DNA of 64,000 nucleotides from Mesostigma viride (taxonomy: Eukaryota; Streptophyta; Mesostigmatophyceae; Mesostigmatales; Mesostigmataceae), in contig RPFO01000313.1 in NCBI GenBank assembly GCA_009746045.1, positions 409,340 through 473,339 of the forward strand, given 5' to 3'. This document shows positions 54,301 to 62,819 of this stretch, piece after piece. The notes below the pieces were generated by a model, which worked only from the letters and a program-made list of their open reading frames with translations, was not told the DNA's origin and ran no database searches. A program made the position numbers and the translations under genes. Position 1 is the stretch's first letter. Every line of letters starts with the position of its first letter.

Positions 54301-57300
54301 TACTGAGATGATGACCCTTACTGTCAGAAGAGATGATCCTTACTGAGATGATGACCCTTACTGTCAGAAGGGATGATCCTTACTGAGATGATGACCCTTA
54401 CTGTCAGAAGGGATGACCCGTACTGAGATGATGACCCTTATTGTCAGAAGAGATGATCCTTACTGAGATGATGACCCTTACTGTCAGAAGAGATTATCCT
54501 TACTGAGATGATGACCCTTACTGTCAGAAGAGATGATCCTTACTGAGATGATGACCCTTACTGTCAGAAGGGATGATCCTTACTGAGATGATGACCCTTA
54601 CTGTCAGAAGAGATTACCCGTACTGAGATGATGACCCTTACTGTCGGAAGGGATGATCCTTACTGAGGTGATGACCCTTACTGTCGGAAAAGGGATGATC
54701 CTTACTGAGATGATGACCCTTACTGTCAGAAGGGATGATCCTTACTGAGATGATGACCCTTACTGTCAGAAGGGATGACCGGGACTGTCAGTTTCCAATC
54801 ATTAATAAGTGCCTGCGTCTCGAAAGGAAATGTGGGCCATGAGACATCTGCCCCGCGGCTCATGTGTGCTGTGGGAGGTCTTAAATAAAGGTTCTTATTT
54901 TATTATTCCGGGCGCTAAGGGTGCGGCGGAATTCTGCCACCTGGTCGGCCGTCAGGTGTTTGGAAGGGTGTATGCCAGGGACAGGGCAAGGGCTGCCAGC
55001 AATGGTAAGCCCTCAACGAAATTTTAATCCCTAAACCCAAATCCAAAGCCCTCATCCCTAAACTCTTAACCCTATTATCTAATCCCTCAATCCTCTTTCT
55101 TGCAGGCTGCCATTCAGACACCTCAACCACCAAGCTAGCACTGTTATCAGGGGGCAGGGAGTGGGTGTTTTATGGGGGTCGCCCCTTGGGGCATTTGCCT
55201 CTTACGCTCGCGTGGTATGTGTCAACCTGCGCCCCGTGCAGCTGCCCGCGAAGATGGGCTACATAAGGGCAATCCCTCATTTGAATTTGTTATTTGTTCC
55301 GCACAGCTCTAGGAGAGTGCCACCCGCACCGCCATTCGGGTCCTCCTTGTTTTGTTTCATGCACCTTGTTCACTCCTTACGTAGCCTTTCCTGTGGCTTG
55401 CTTTCCTTGGTTTTGTTGCCGTGACCTTTCGCTGGCCGGTGCGTCCCCCCAGGCTGCCCGTGTGCTGGAAGAAGCGTTGCGCGCGCTCTTCAGCAGCTTC
55501 AAGGTCAGCGGTACCGGCGCTGATGTCACGGCCACCGCGGTGGAGGCGCTGGGGGGTCCTCCCCTGGCCGTGGCAGTGCGGAGCCTGGCCTTCCCATCCA
55601 CCCGAGAGGCGGAGCTGTTTGCAGAGGTTAGCCAAGGACGAATTTCTACCTTTAGAATCCTCTTGTTTTTCCTTTCTTTATTCCTTCCTTTCATTCGGCA
55701 TTTGTTGCAAGTCATCGGCAAACGTTTGCCTCAGGAGCCGTCCACCGGGTTTCATCCACCGGGTGCCCTCACTCGGTTTTATCGTGCACAGCACGCTGGA
55801 CGAATGGCGGAGGACCTCGTAAGCAGGAGAACGTGGCCAGCAGGGTGGCAGGCATGAGTGCATGGTGTCTGCGGCGGTGGCAGACTTGGGTGACCCCTTG
55901 CCACCCCATGCCAAACCCAATGCCACAGGATGCCATGGCCACACGTGTTCTCCCGTAACAGGTACAGCTGTGGCAGGGCCACACATATGGCCGCTCGCAG
56001 CGTGTTGCTTCCGGGTGATGCAAGGGTGCTCGTGCAGCTGCGCTCAGTGCCGTGTTCCTCCGCATCCCATCCCATCCCCTCCACAAACACATTCTGCTCT
56101 CACTCCCTCTCCCTTCCTCACCCTGCGCACACGCACCACCCCGCAGGTGTGCGAGCACCAACGGCTGGGCCTGTCCCTGGCGGTCACCCTGGAGTGGATG
56201 CGGCTCCACGTGGACGCGGGCAGCACGTCGCCAGGTGGCGGCGGCGACGGCGGCGGCATGGAGCGGCTGGACAGCTGGCGGGGCACGCGCCTGCAGTGGC
56301 TTGCGGCGGCGGTTCTGGTGGGCAAGAAAGCCACGTCGTTCCAGCCGGACCCGTTGCGCCCGTTCGACATATTGCCGGTGGGTCACGCGCAGAGATAGGT
56401 CATACGTATTACGGTGGGGTGCATCCACTCCATTCTCCAAGGGGTCATATTTCATGGGCCAGTTCTCTTCATGGGTCGTTCCAGATTTCTAGGAACTCGG
56501 ATCTCTTTCTTTATCAATTTATTAATAATATGGGGGTCCTCACGGGTCAGATTTCATGGTTAGTTGGCTTATTGCACACCCCGTGCGAATAGTTCGTCAT
56601 AGACGCTACTCTGGTGGGCGTTTACGGCAAGGATATATCCTTTCCCAACCTTTTTTTTTGTTTTATCATGGGATATTATGGGTCTCTGTGCTGTCTCCAT
56701 TGGTCACTATGAGGACTGCGCGGCCAGTGGGGTCAAATATTAGTGCTGGCTTGATTCAATATTATCTGCAGCGACGTTCTGGTATGCTGGCATATTTACA
56801 TGGAACATGTGGACGCTCTTGAGAGCAGTGTATCCACGAGTCGCCTCTTCCACCCCTCGTTTTTCTCCCGATTCCCCCCTTCTCTTTTTTGCCCCTGACG
56901 CTGCACTCGTTGCATTATCTCTTTGAAATGCCTCGGCTATTATTCGTACAAGTCCCTCCTGGCCTTTCTCTTGCACTCACCTTCCATGGCAAAACTATTC
57001 CAACCCCCGCAGGTGTGGTATGTCTACCTCTCCTTTGTGGGGGACCGGAGGTTTCAAGACAGCGACACCAGCTCCCTCCACACCGAGGCCATGGCCCAGT
57101 TTGTGGACCGCCAGCGCCAGCTGGCGTGCTCCCTGCTCGAGGGTGGGACGACCGCTGCGCCCGGTGCCACCACCGCTTCTACTGGTACCGGAGCGCTGGT
57201 CTCTTCTTCTGGCGGTGGCAATGCTGGCAGCGGTGGGGGTGCCTACCTGGGCCGTACCACCTCGGATGCCAGCAGGACGAGCGAGTCTTCTCTCCTCATG

Positions 57301-60300
57301 GTGAGCACGGCCCCTGGGGGGATGCCAGTGGACAGCACAGGAAGGGGCGCTTCTGCCGCGTCTGCTGCCGCCCCTGCCCCCACGGGGGGGCGCTTCATGC
57401 AGGGTCTCAAGCAGGCCTTTGCCAAGCCCGTGTTCCGCAGCAGCGGCAACGGCGGCGGCAGCGAGGGCACCGCCGCCAGTACGGGCAAAGGCAAGGACAC
57501 GTCGGGGGTCGCAGTGGGCATCGACGGCCAGCCGCTCGTGACAGCTGGCGGCACCGCAGCTAACCTGTTTGGCAACTTTGCCAACGCGGCCGCCGCGTGG
57601 GGCGGGCGGCTCAGCAGCGCCGCAGCACTGGCCGGGCAAGGGGGCGGGTTGCTGGGAAGGTCGACCTCGGGTGGGGAGGGCAAGGGCCGCGGCACCGGCA
57701 GCGGCAACCGGGACCGGAGGGCATCCATGGATACAGACTTGGCGGAGGATGGGCTCATGGACACGTGCCTCAAGCTGGCAGCCTTTGCGGTGGGCGCGTA
57801 CGTGCACTGCGTGCTTTGCCCCCCCCTGGGGTCCCTGTCGGCGCTCGACCTGGGGCCGAGGCCCGGCGCGGGCGACAGCGGCGCGCCAGGTGGCGGGAGC
57901 CTGTCGCGTCCCGGCAGTCACAAGCCGAAGGATGTCGGCGACGGGACGCATGAAGAGCCGCTGCTGATGGAGCTGGACCAGGTGGGCGCTGTTTATCTGT
58001 TCGTAAGGGTGTGGTATGAAGGGTGTAGGGCGAAGTAGCTGTAGGATAGGTAGAGCCGCGGGTTGAGCTGGACCAGGTGGGCTTGTTTGTTTTACGAGTG
58101 AAGTTAGCTAGTTTGTTCAGGTCCTGACCAGGTGTTATGGCGGTATTAGGCAGAGCCACGCGTGCCGATGCACAGGGTCCACACAGAGAGACTTTTTTGG
58201 TCCTAACTAACCGACGCGAACAGGTTTATGTCGAGGGTCAAGTCAAGAGGAGGGCAGTGTTGTCATCTTTTGACGTTTGTGTTCCACAGCTGCGATGAGT
58301 GGCTGACAGCCAGCGATATGTAATAATGTGGCTGGCAGGTTGACCACCCCATGCCAGTGTCCTCTGGCGCTGTTTTACCAGGAGGAGTAGGCTTGGAGAG
58401 TAGCACTGTGCATACCAATCCTTCCCCAGTGGACGTATCTCGTCTGGGGTATCTGGGTATCGACACCATCCGCTTTTGTCAGCATGCACTTGAGAGAGCG
58501 GCCAGCTGTGCACCAAAAAGTAGCTGTGTGCTATGCGCAGAGGCTTGTCACACACTAGTACACCAGCCTCCTGACGAAATGAATAATGACAAAATGAAAC
58601 AGCTTACTCAGTAGATGACACTTCCTATAAACACAACTTACGTAATAAAGACACACGACATGGGCTTAATCGACAAATAACATTTACTATATAGTCAACT
58701 TTCTTAATAAACACAGAGGCACTGTTTAATTCGTATTATTGTGTAATATTTACTCTAAAGACAGTGCTTCTAGTAACGGGACGTATACGTCAGCCGCTGA
58801 CGCGTCAGTGTCTGACGCGTTCGACTTTTTCGTCCGCACGTCAGACAGCTGACGCGTAAATTTTGGCTCTGCGTCAGTCGACTGACGCATAAATTTTGTC
58901 TGCACGTCAGTCGTCTGACGCGTAAATTCAAGCAGCAGGTCACTGACGTCAGTACTTATGGGCACCGAGTCTATGCGTCAGGCAGGGTCAATATATAGTG
59001 GGTACCTACTAATGTACTGAAGTCCACTGAAGTTCTAACTTCGTACTGGATATCTACGAATTCAAGTTCACCAGTTCAGGTCTGTTCGTTGATATGCTTC
59101 AAGATTCTAGGCCGTTATCATGCCCATGCCAGACCCGCCGGCCCTTAGCCTGCTTGGCGGCGAGAGTGACGAGAGTTCTAGACGAATGTAAAGTTGTAAC
59201 CCAGGACGACTGGCAATGGTCGATGTCTCGATGATGGCAAAGGTTTTAGGAATATGATTGATGAGCTGATTCATGAAGCGTTGCGAGGTTGCCTGATTTA
59301 CATATTGCTTTGAATCGAATTCCAGGTGTGTTTATTAATGCTGTAGATTTGTTTGCATAAGAAAGAATTCTGTCCATTACTAGATGCGTAGGGAAATTTC
59401 GGGCCGGGTCAGTAATATTGTATAAACATTTAACAACGTGAATGGTTTAGTCCGATAGTCAACTAGCAAAGTTAGCGACCTGGGGGTTGGAAGTTTTTGG
59501 GTGAAGGGATGGCGCCGGATGGAATACTGGGAAAATTTAAATCTGGGGGGATCGCAGCTTTTTTCATGCCGAAACAGGCCGCCGACACGGCCAAAGCGCC
59601 TGCGCCTGGTCCGCGTGCCATTGTTGGCGTAGGCCAGGCAGCCGACGCGCTGAACCGCAGCAAGAGGAAAAGGGGGAATGATAGCAACGCAGCCAGCAGT
59701 GCAGCAGCAGCATCGGCTCAGTCCGGCAATTCTGGTGAGCCCCCAGGCTGACGCGCCGCCAACGGCGGCAAGTCAGCCGTCTGACGCGCCGCCAACGGCG
59801 GCAAGTCAGCCAGGCTGACGCGGACAAAAACCCTTACTAGAAGCACTGTCTAAAGACAACTTACTACATAAACACAATGACACGGCTTACTTTGCGAATC
59901 AAACTTACTATAGGCAAAAACCTTCTAGTTATACACAAAGACATTGCTTTCCATGTGCTGATGCGTTTACGCGAGGTTTCCTGCACATGGAATCGGGTCA
60001 CCCCCCATTTTCTTGCCACCTGGCAGCTGCTGGAGACGCGTGTGGAGTTGGATGCGCTCAACCAGCTGAAGCAGGTCAAGATGGTATTGGAGGCTCCCGA
60101 GCACTTTGAGGCCTACTTCCAAGCGGTAAGTTGATAGTTTGCATGTTTTCTTCTTTTCTTTTTTGAAGCGAATGTGTTCTTGGGCTTTCAATCGGTGTGT
60201 TGATGTAACCTCTTTTCGTGTACCTACCCATTATAATAATCATGTAGACGTGTACCTGCCAAACGGTGTGTAACAGCTTTGTTGTTCTCTAGTACCAAGT

Positions 60301-60848
60301 GGTGTGAGAGCATGAATGTTCTTTGCTCCCAAGTGATGTGCTGATAATAATCTATTGGTTCTTGTTGATAACCCTTGTCAAGGTTCACCACCTGTGCAGT
60401 GCGTCTGATAAGGCAATCAGTGCCGGGCATGGTATCCCGAATTCCTCGCTTTGCATTGACCAGTAATTTTTTATTTTTCAAGGCGCATCGCGTGCAAGCC
60501 GTGTAGCTGCATGCACTGGCTATGTGGGGATGAGAATGAGGAGCGCGATGTGCATATCAGCAATAGTCTGCGTTTCTCTAATGCTGCTTTTCTCTATTCC
60601 TTCTGGCCGATACTTTGAACAAATGACATCCAGGTGGGTTGGGTACTATGCACTGCCAGTGTAGGCACTCCAAACGCACGATGCCCTGTTAATCTAACTG
60701 TGCTTCTTTCTGTGCTTTTGCGTCATGTTTGGTATTGCAATAGATGGAAGAAGTTCTTTCGTCTGCCACGGATCTTACCACCTTCAAGATACGGCTGGCC
60801 ACGTCGCTGTGTCCAATGGCACCCTACATCGCGAGCTGTGCGCTGTGA
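34007..60848 (+). CDS. Very large host gene, nine exons, about 4,560 residues
   Basis: I join nine open segments: 34,007-36,391; 37,094-45,012; 48,525-48,885; 51,488-52,930; 55,453-55,626; 56,147-56,377; 57,013-57,981; 60,027-60,125; 60,744-60,848. All introns are GT-AG and all phases match (phase 0, except intron 2, where two bases join one). The protein is mostly predicted helix with long Gly/Ser/Ala/Gln-rich linkers and no catalytic motif that I recognise. Better-ordered stretches include RNVIVNVRLCCLGERG, YERQFAACRCACRDLLLRLL, CEHQRLGLSLAVTLEWM and VWYVYLSFVGDRRFQDSD. It is probably a helical-repeat scaffold or tether. EPG5-like autophagy tethers are one guess, unproven. The intron 4 donor and the last two exons are the least certain. 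Confidence 0.72.
36392..37093 (+). other. Large gene intron 1
   Basis: A 702-bp intron runs from GTAAGG to CCCCTGCGCAG, phase 0. No other feature was seen. Confidence 0.75.
37094..45012 (+). CDS. Large gene exon 2 (7.9 kb)
   Basis: This exon encodes about 2,640 residues without a stop, starting VPALDPLIHEAASRQLSRL after a CAG acceptor. It alternates helical segments with low-complexity linkers rich in Gly, Ala and Ser. Two ordered blocks stand out: EHLQILASFWGAYSAPLGDL near 40,395, and the Cys-rich VNVRLCCLGERG...CRCACRDLLLRLL near 41,590-41,800. Near the end come LARLWHLYESLLQPFLAAA and HWAALPWGAWVPP. It ends GCGTACGG|GTGTGT two bases into a codon, which intron 2 completes with the first base of exon 3 as glycine. 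Confidence 0.78.
45013..48524 (+). other. Large gene intron 2, filled by a minisatellite
   Basis: The 3.5-kb intron runs from GTGTGT to TGACATTGCAG. Nearly all of it is the 20-bp tandem array at 45,044-48,320. Because the unit lacks stops in all three plus frames, reading frames run through it; that peptide is not a gene product under this model. Flanking exons agree in phase (2/1). Confidence 0.78.
45044..48320 (+). repeat. 20-bp minisatellite, about 164 units
   Basis: The unit is CACTGCACAAACCTTGCTAT. Variation is confined to a few positions: GCTATC, GTTATC or GCCATC; CTGCAC or CTTCAC; CAAACC, CAAGCC or CAAATC. An extra GGTCACT block appears at six places (near 45,533, 45,582, 47,047, 47,615, 47,720 and 48,068). 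The array is continuous, with no unique spacers, so it is not a CRISPR. It lies in intron 2 of the large gene. Confidence 0.95.
48525..48885 (+). CDS. Large gene exon 3
   Basis: The exon follows a GACATTGCAG acceptor and encodes EGASLHDNSQPRSTLALQ, then LLVIEAYIHHGPKPLPVWM, ending DLLQPLLE|GTGGGT after a complete codon. It contains a Trp/Leu-rich helix and an acidic linker. Loss of this exon would break phase with exon 2. Confidence 0.75.
48978..49582 (+). repeat. 42-bp minisatellite, 14 units plus a partial one
   Basis: The unit begins CAGCTAGAGGTGTCTGCTGG and ends CTGACACACATCG; variants differ at CATACTC, CACACTC or CATGCTC. Being a multiple of three, the minus strand gives an open 14-residue periodic peptide (PLAAMCVSRVCQQT) that is not considered a gene. 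Confidence 0.95.
50640..51170 (+). pseudogene. LINE C-terminal fragment in intron 3
   Basis: An open stretch reads ARTDQVNTD, then LGTGQPGRHLLLWQ, then TRTYVTQLLEDAGLLGLSVL, then MIDKEKWAAICYKHL. This corresponds to HLARTDQVDT...QPGRYVLTW in the LINE at 11,288-12,044. It is 5'-truncated and lies in the sense direction of the host gene. The exact ends were not determined. Confidence 0.65.
51488..52930 (+). CDS. Large gene exon 4
   Basis: The exon starts GSGSVPGDPGPRLVHVLACL after a TGTGCAG acceptor. It holds a long low-complexity middle, then VWHLDGNLHAHLVSAVLIPL and a helical region ending CRSATPALALALCRVAVGP. The donor is uncertain: ATG|GTTGGT at 52,930/52,931 keeps phase 0 with exon 5, while CAG|GTGGTT at 52,980 would not. 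Confidence 0.68.
52931..55452 (+). other. Large gene intron 4
   Basis: A 2.5-kb intron ending GTCCCCCCAG, phase 0. It contains the 40-bp minisatellite. A degenerate telomere-like CCCTAAA stretch occurs at about 55,027-55,095 (two exact CCCTAAA words only). Open frames at 54,809-55,027 and 55,161-55,424 have no coding features. Confidence 0.68.
53507..54790 (+). repeat. 40-bp minisatellite, about 32 units
   Basis: The unit is a dimer of two related 20-mers: GATGATGACCCTTACTGTCA followed by GAAGGGATGATCCTTACTGA. Variants alternate GGGATGATCC, AGATGATCC and AGATTACCCG. The array is continuous and has no unique spacers. Confidence 0.95.
55453..55626 (+). CDS. Large gene exon 5
   Basis: The exon encodes 58 residues (AARVLEEALRALFSSFKVSG to STREAELFAE) between a CCCCCCAG acceptor and a GTTAGC donor, phase 0 on both sides. 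It continues the helical C-terminal region. Confidence 0.72.
56147..56377 (+). CDS. Large gene exon 6
   Basis: The exon encodes VCEHQRLGLSLAVTLEWMRL, a Gly-rich turn, then RLQWLAAAVLVGKKATSFQP and FDILP, between an ACCCCGCAG acceptor and a GTGGGT donor, phase 0. Helical, with conserved-looking Trp and Cys residues. Confidence 0.74.
57013..57981 (+). CDS. Large gene exon 7
   Basis: The exon starts VWYVYLSFVGDRRFQDSD after a CCCCCGCAG acceptor. It contains a helix (MAQFVDRQRQLACSLLEG), a long Gly/Ser/Ala linker, the segment LMDTCLKLAAFAVGAYVHCV, and ends EEPLLMELDQ|GTGGGC in phase 0. The linker is the most repetitive coding part of the gene. Confidence 0.72.
58754..58761. repeat. hAT target duplication TCTAAAGA, left copy
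   Basis: Repeated exactly at 59,849-59,856, giving the 8-bp duplication of a hAT element. Confidence 0.9.
58762..59848 (+). mobile_element. Non-autonomous hAT element in an intron
   Basis: This 1,087-bp element has terminal inverted repeats beginning CAGTGCTTCTAGTAA (15 bp perfect, then one indel before GGG) and an 8-bp target duplication. Dense TGACGC/GCGTCA words lie inside both ends (about 58,790-58,960 and 59,745-59,825), the usual form of hAT subterminal binding repeats. It differs in sequence from the hAT at 14,973. It has one small ORF and no transposase core. Confidence 0.9.
59509..59751 (+). CDS. Small ORF inside the hAT element, unknown
   Basis: An 80-residue frame starts at ATG 59,509 and ends at 59,751 just before the right subterminal repeats. 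It reads MAPDGILGKFKSGGIAAFF, then an Ala/Pro-rich segment, a basic NRSKRKRGND and an Ala/Ser tail. The GGIAAFF part resembles the hydrophobic core of a PCNA-interacting box (normally QxxIxxFF), but the leading Gln is absent. It may be the truncated N-terminus of a transposase. The function is unknown. Confidence 0.35.
   Translation: MAPDGILGKFKSGGIAAFFMPKQAADTAKAPAPGPRAIVGVGQAADALNRSKRKRGNDSNAASSAAAASAQSGNSGEPPG
60027..60125 (+). CDS. Large gene exon 8
   Basis: The exon encodes 33 residues (LLETRVELDALNQLKQVKMV to FEAYFQA) between CCTGGCAG and GTAAGT, phase 0. The GTAAGT donor matches consensus. Confidence 0.68.
60126..60743 (+). other. Large gene intron 8
   Basis: A 618-bp intron from GTAAGT to TTGCAATAG; no other feature was seen. 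Confidence 0.6.
60744..60848 (+). CDS. Large gene exon 9 (last)
   Basis: The exon encodes 34 residues in phase with exon 8 (MEEVLSSATDLTTFKIRLAT then CPMAPYIASCAL) and a TGA at 60,846. Its acceptor is TGCAATAG. It is chosen because it gives an in-phase end in a helical style like the preceding exons; a different 3' end cannot be excluded. Confidence 0.6.
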   Translation: MEEVLSSATDLTTFKIRLATSLCPMAPYIASCAL

Positions 60849-61380
60849 CTGCCCAAGAGGGAGGTGGCCACGCTGTTAGAAAGTAGAATGGGGTAGACAA
60901 GTTATCGTACAGTAGTTATATAATAAGGCATGTAAGCCATGAAACCTCACCTTTCAGGAGCATACAACCTACTATCTTTTCATCTATATCTAAGGCTAGG
61001 GGGGAACCTTGCGAAGAGAAGCTGCAGGCTTGGGCTTCCATGAACCATCCAGTTATTAACTTGTTGGACCCTGCAGGGTACATGTGATAATTCGATCTAG
61101 CACTGAGTGTACTGATCTAGCTCTGAGTATACTGTAACATTGAGCACATGGCTCTCCAGACTCACCCACAGGCCCAGCACCTTGCATGCAGATCATGGAT
61201 GTGCAGGCTGGCAATCTAGTGCTAGCGATGGCTGTGCCGCCTAGGTAATGGGCCTGCCATCCCGCCATCTGAAAAATATAAAGTCAAAAGAACAAATGCA
61301 TGTGCACGCTCGCTTGATCACATAGTTGCTGCCTTGAATGTTGCTTCCAGAATGTCGTACTACCAGATGAATTTAAAACA
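60849..61380. other. 3' flank of the large gene
   Basis: No gene or element is recognised. It should contain the 3' UTR; no strong poly-A signal was identified. Confidence 0.45.
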
Positions 61381-61475
61381 CGTGCTCCCGTTGGGGATCG
61401 AGTCACAGAGCACCGATAATACTAAATATTAATTCATTAAACTCGTGCTCCCGTTGGGGAGTCACGGAGCATCAA
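61381..61475 (-). mobile_element. Two short LINE-like 3' ends in tandem
   Basis: On the minus strand two copies of CTCCCCAACGGGAG-like hairpins (plus-strand 61,385-61,397 and 61,448-61,461) are each followed by A/T-rich sequence. They resemble the LINE 3' ends at 25,845 and 62,851 but read ...GTGACTCCCCAACGGGAGCACG. They are probably severely 5'-truncated insertions. Confidence 0.45.
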
Positions 61476-61479
61476 CCCC

Positions 61480-61975
61480 GATGGAGGGAGGGAGGGAGGG
61501 ACGGAGGGAGGGAGGGAGGGAGGGAGGGAGGGAGGGAGGGAGGGAGGGAGGGAGGGAGGGAGGGAGGGAGGGAGGGAGGGAGGGAGGGAGGGAGGGAGGG
61601 AGGGAGGGAGGGAGGGAGGGAGGGAGGGAGGGCGGAAGGGCGGAAGGGCGGAAGGGCGGAAGGGCGGAAGGGCGGGCGGAAGGGCGGGCGGAAGGGCGGG
61701 CGGAAGGGCGGGCGAAGGGCGGACGGACGAGCGGACGGGCGGGCAGACGGACGGACGGACGGACGGACGGACGGACGGACGGACGGACGGACGGACGGAC
61801 GGACGGACGGACGGACGGACGGACGGACGGACGGACGGACGGACGGACGGACGGACGGACGGACGGACGGACGGACGGGCGGACGGACGGGCGGACGGAC
61901 GGACGGACGGACGGACGGACGGGCAGACGGATGGATTGATGGATGGATGGATGGGTGGATGGGTGGTTACTCGCA
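61480..61975 (+). repeat. Purine-rich tetranucleotide microsatellite mosaic
   Basis: The order is (GGGA)n at about 61,480-61,632, a transitional GGGCGGAA-type block to about 61,740, (GGAC)n at about 61,743-61,930, then a short GGAT block. Each block differs from the previous by one base per unit, suggesting stepwise spread of variants. The Pro/Arg/Ser-repeat and Gly/Arg-repeat frames here are artefacts. Confidence 0.95.
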
Positions 61976-62819
61976 AGCCTACCGGTCTATTCTATCTAGG
62001 TACCAAAAAAATCCTACTCTACATCTATTGTGCCCTAGAGCCTACTAGGCCTAGCATATGCTTCCCGCGTTTGCAAACATGCGGCTTCGATCCCTCCTGG
62101 AGGGGCGTCGTTGTCCTCTAGAACCTGAGCCCACTTGGCCTTGTTCATCATCGATCTTTTTCCAAAAACACGGAGAGGTCTAGGCCCCCCGTGTCCTCCT
62201 CTAGCTGCTCTTTGAAAGTGCCTAGGTACAAGTCCTCCTTGCGGACGTGAGCAGCGTAGCCCACACGGAAAATGGACCGCAGCATGTTGGTGACCGCGCC
62301 GTCCAACTTTTTGGCAGTTATAAGGTCGGCTGTGAGGGTCCAGGTATGTCTCGGCCCCATACATAAGATTACAGGGAGGACCGGGACCTTAAACAGGTCC
62401 TGTTTCTCTAGCTTGCCCAAGGGGTTGCGCCACAGGGCCCTGTATTGGCGTAAAGCGTGCCAGACGAGGCCGCCGGGAGATACGGTGGTCCACGTCGGCC
62501 TCGCAGCTGGGGAGTAAGACTAGATATGATATCTTCTGGATGATCGAATACTACTATATAAATATAATTTCAAAGCTAGTGCTGCATATGGGGCATAGGC
62601 CGGCACTGATCTCCAATGTTACAGGTGTGGTACCGGTATGTATCATATCTGAGGAAAAGTTGTCTCACTTAATATAGTGGGCAGGGCTGTGCATTGGTCG
62701 CGACCGATGGGATTAGTTGATCATAATTAAACACTTGCTCGATCGGCCGTTGGGGAGTCACAGAGCACCCGAGTGCTTTCAATCCCTGAGTGTGCACAGT
62801 GGGATGGGGGTAGAGACCG
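61976..62819 (-). pseudogene. LINE RT remnant and spacer
   Basis: On the minus strand from about 62,420 to 62,040 reads KQDLFKVPVLPVILCMG, LDGAVTNMLRSIFRVGYAAHV, RKEDLYLGTFKEQLEED and DEAKWAQVLED-like sequence. This matches the LINE motif order LFKVV...TKMLRKALNIPFG...NEDLYADLPY seen at 11,460-11,660. Frames are broken. A further hairpin remnant (GCCGTTGGGGAGTCAC) lies near 62,747. The rest (62,520-62,740) shows nothing. Confidence 0.55.

Larger units (their letters stand above)
57982..60026 (+). other. Large gene intron 7
   Basis: A 2-kb intron holding a hAT element (58,762-59,848). The 780 bp before it are mostly AT-rich near 58,560-58,760 with no gene seen. The acceptor is CCACCTGGCAG. 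Confidence 0.62.

Noticed and set aside
45044..54790. Possible CRISPR arrays
   Set aside because: All three arrays are continuous tandem repeats without unique spacers, in a eukaryotic intron context, and there are no cas genes.
61437..61976. Pro/Arg/Ser-repeat and Gly/Arg-repeat frames on both strands
   Set aside because: These are translations of the tetranucleotide microsatellite and have no other coding evidence.
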